The notes below the pieces were generated by a model. The model made no database searches and was not told the DNA's origin. It saw only the letters and a list, made by a program, of their open reading frames with translations. This document shows positions 6,639 through 7,774 of a stretch of DNA of 7,774 bases, one piece after another. The position numbers and the translations under genes are program-made. The DNA comes from Desulfobacterales bacterium. GTDB taxonomy: Bacteria; Desulfobacterota; Desulfobacteria; Desulfobacterales; DAOWNP01. The DNA is taken from assembly GCA_030149595.1 (NCBI GenBank), contig JASFBI010000073.1, forward strand, positions 1-7,774, read 5' to 3'. Position 1 is the first letter of the stretch; every line of letters begins with the position of its first letter.

Positions 6639-7226
6639 ATGAAGTATGCAAGAAGTAGTATTGTCAGATTGATTTTGTTTTCACTTGTGTTTGTTTCTCT
6701 TTTTGGTTGCTCTTTACAAAATAGTAAAAAAGGTTCTTTTTTTGATACATTTAAAAAAGATACTGAAAAAAAAGCTCCTGTATATTATGATTTTAAAGAT
6801 GTTCTCATTCCTGGTGAATTTAAATATGATAAAAAAGCATCTTTTGTTTATAAAGGGGCTGGAATATTATCAGGGTATCTTTTTTTTGAAGGAAGAGTTG
6901 AAACAAACTCTCTGGTAAAATTTTTTATAAATAATATGGCAAAAGATGGGTGGATGCAGGTAAGCGTTTTTAAATCTCCTAATTCAATGATATTGTTTAA
7001 AAAAGAAAACAGGCGGTGTATTATTGTTGTAAAAAGTGGAGCATATAATACCTTTTTAAATATATGGGTGGCCCAGACAATGAGTAATGCTGTTTCTAAA
7101 GAAAATATAATACCTGGCATAGAAAAGCCAGCTGATTTGCCAGATATACCTGCTTTGCCTGAAAATGAGGCTGTTTTCCCCGGGGATGAAGCTTATGAAA
7201 ATATGGATAATATACCTATGGATTAA
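6639..7226 (+). CDS. Predicted lipoprotein of unknown function, upstream of coaBC
   Basis: I do not recognise a named family. The 195-residue product begins with a lipoprotein signal: basic MKYARSSIVR, a hydrophobic core (11-19), and the lipobox LFGC with the acylated Cys at 24; Ser at +2 favours outer-membrane sorting by the enterobacterial rule. The mature part has one globular segment (about 48-147): YYDFKDVLIPGEFKYD, a Gly-Tyr-Leu beta stretch (GYLFFEGRVE), VKFFINNMAKDGW (93-105), a Lys/Arg patch (KKENRR, 121-126), and NIWVAQT. A Pro/acidic tail (158-195) carries several Pro-Asp and Pro-Glu pairs. The start at 6639 has AGGAG (6626-6630) 8 nt upstream; the in-frame ATG at 6633 is too close to it, and GTG at 6579 would place the signal internally. 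coaBC starts 12 bases after the stop. Confidence 0.85.
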   Translation: MKYARSSIVRLILFSLVFVSLFGCSLQNSKKGSFFDTFKKDTEKKAPVYYDFKDVLIPGEFKYDKKASFVYKGAGILSGYLFFEGRVETNSLVKFFINNMAKDGWMQVSVFKSPNSMILFKKENRRCIIVVKSGAYNTFLNIWVAQTMSNAVSKENIIPGIEKPADLPDIPALPENEAVFPGDEAYENMDNIPMD

Positions 7227-7238
7227 GGTAAATATGTT

Positions 7239-7774
7239 ATGTTGCTGAAGAATAAAAATATAGTGCTTTGTGTATCTGGCGGGATAGCTGCATATAAAAG
7301 TATAGAAGTTTTAAGGCTTTTGGTGAAAGCCGGTGCCTTTGTTAAAGTTATTCTAACAGAAAATGCAGTTAGATTTGTGCCTCCTTTAACATTTGAGGTG
7401 TTGTCAAATCAGGTTGTGTGTACGGATCTTTTTAATTGTGCACAAGAGGGTTCTGTCTCTCACATTAGCTGGGCTGCGGCAGCAGATGCTGTAATTGTTG
7501 CACCAGCCACAGCAAATACTATAGCAAAGCTTGCCATGGGAATCGCAGATGATGCATTAAGTACTTTTATGCTGGCTGTAACCTCAGTTAGAATAATATG
7601 TCCTGCAATGAATACCCATATGTATGAAAACAGAGCTGTTCAGCGAAATATTGATACTTTAGAGCAGGATGGGTATAAAATTGTAGAACCAGGCTCAGGT
7701 GAGCTTGCTTGTGGTACAACAGGGCCTGGTCGAATGGCAGAACCTCAGCAGATATTAGATACCCTGGTGTTTTG
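7239..7774 (+). CDS. coaBC: Phosphopantothenoylcysteine decarboxylase / phosphopantothenate-cysteine ligase, 3' end outside the window
   Basis: Bifunctional enzyme of coenzyme A synthesis (formerly Dfp): the CoaB part joins cysteine to 4'-phosphopantothenate and the CoaC part, an FMN flavoprotein, decarboxylates the product. Only the N-terminal CoaC part is inside, 178 codons without a stop. Seen are VSGGIAAYKS (12-21, flavin binding), PLTFEVLS (49-56), SHISWA (74-79) with catalytic His75, ADAVIVAPATANTIAKLA (82-99), CPAMNTHMY (121-129) with Asn125, and GSGELACGTTGPGRMAEP (152-169) with Cys158. His75, Asn125 and Cys158 fall at the E. coli numbers. Whether the CoaB half is fused cannot be checked. 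The ATG at 7239 has AAGG (7225-7228) overlapping the lipoprotein stop, which implies coupled translation. The earlier ATG at 7234 reads into TGA after four codons. Confidence 0.94.
   Translation, partial: MLLKNKNIVLCVSGGIAAYKSIEVLRLLVKAGAFVKVILTENAVRFVPPLTFEVLSNQVVCTDLFNCAQEGSVSHISWAAAADAVIVAPATANTIAKLAMGIADDALSTFMLAVTSVRIICPAMNTHMYENRAVQRNIDTLEQDGYKIVEPGSGELACGTTGPGRMAEPQQILDTLVF

Overview
The window is AT-rich chromosomal DNA from a Gram-negative bacterium. Mpl (recycling of a meso-DAP-containing murein peptide) and a predicted outer-membrane-type lipoprotein point to a diderm. The AT-rich composition, the gene mix (ligA-acyP, a long PurN, a short YtcJ-like amidohydrolase beside mpl, a small lipoprotein gene in front of coaBC) and the protein style suggest a Desulfobacterota (deltaproteobacterial) genome. 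That placement is an inference from resemblance, not a proven assignment. Seven protein genes are visible plus one that runs off the right edge; the ligA at the left edge lacks its 5' end.

Left block (1-2420): ligA (3' three quarters) and acyP lie on the plus strand 39 bases apart and probably share a transcript. They converge on hup, a minus-strand HU gene with a near-consensus promoter. The 237 bp between them is AT-rich, with a T-tract after acyP and an 11-bp inverted repeat over the hup stop codon.

Middle block (2421-3741): an intergenic region carries two units of a structured repeat (A and D) and a perfect 13-bp hairpin, then purN on the minus strand. The purN 5' region is divergent with the next gene and holds candidate promoter elements and a terminator-like hairpin.

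Right block (3742-7774): amidohydrolase, mpl, a second repeat locus (units B and C), a lipoprotein gene and coaBC all read rightwards. Amidohydrolase and mpl are 21 bases apart in the same frame. Lipoprotein and coaBC are 12 bases apart and look translationally linked. Most genes are housekeeping: DNA ligation, nucleoid structure, purine synthesis, murein recycling, coenzyme A synthesis.

The least expected content is the repeat family. Four related units of roughly 60-70 nt sit as two direct tandem pairs at 2518-2670 and 6443-6590, about 3.9 kb apart. They share a TTTATATGAAA-type head, an imperfect stem that is kept by compensatory change, and a GTGG-GCAGAT-type tail, and each locus also has a GGCAGAT/ATCTGCC hairpin. 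I do not recognise this family. It could be a REP/MITE-like element, a tandem small RNA, or the relic of a short repeated coding sequence.
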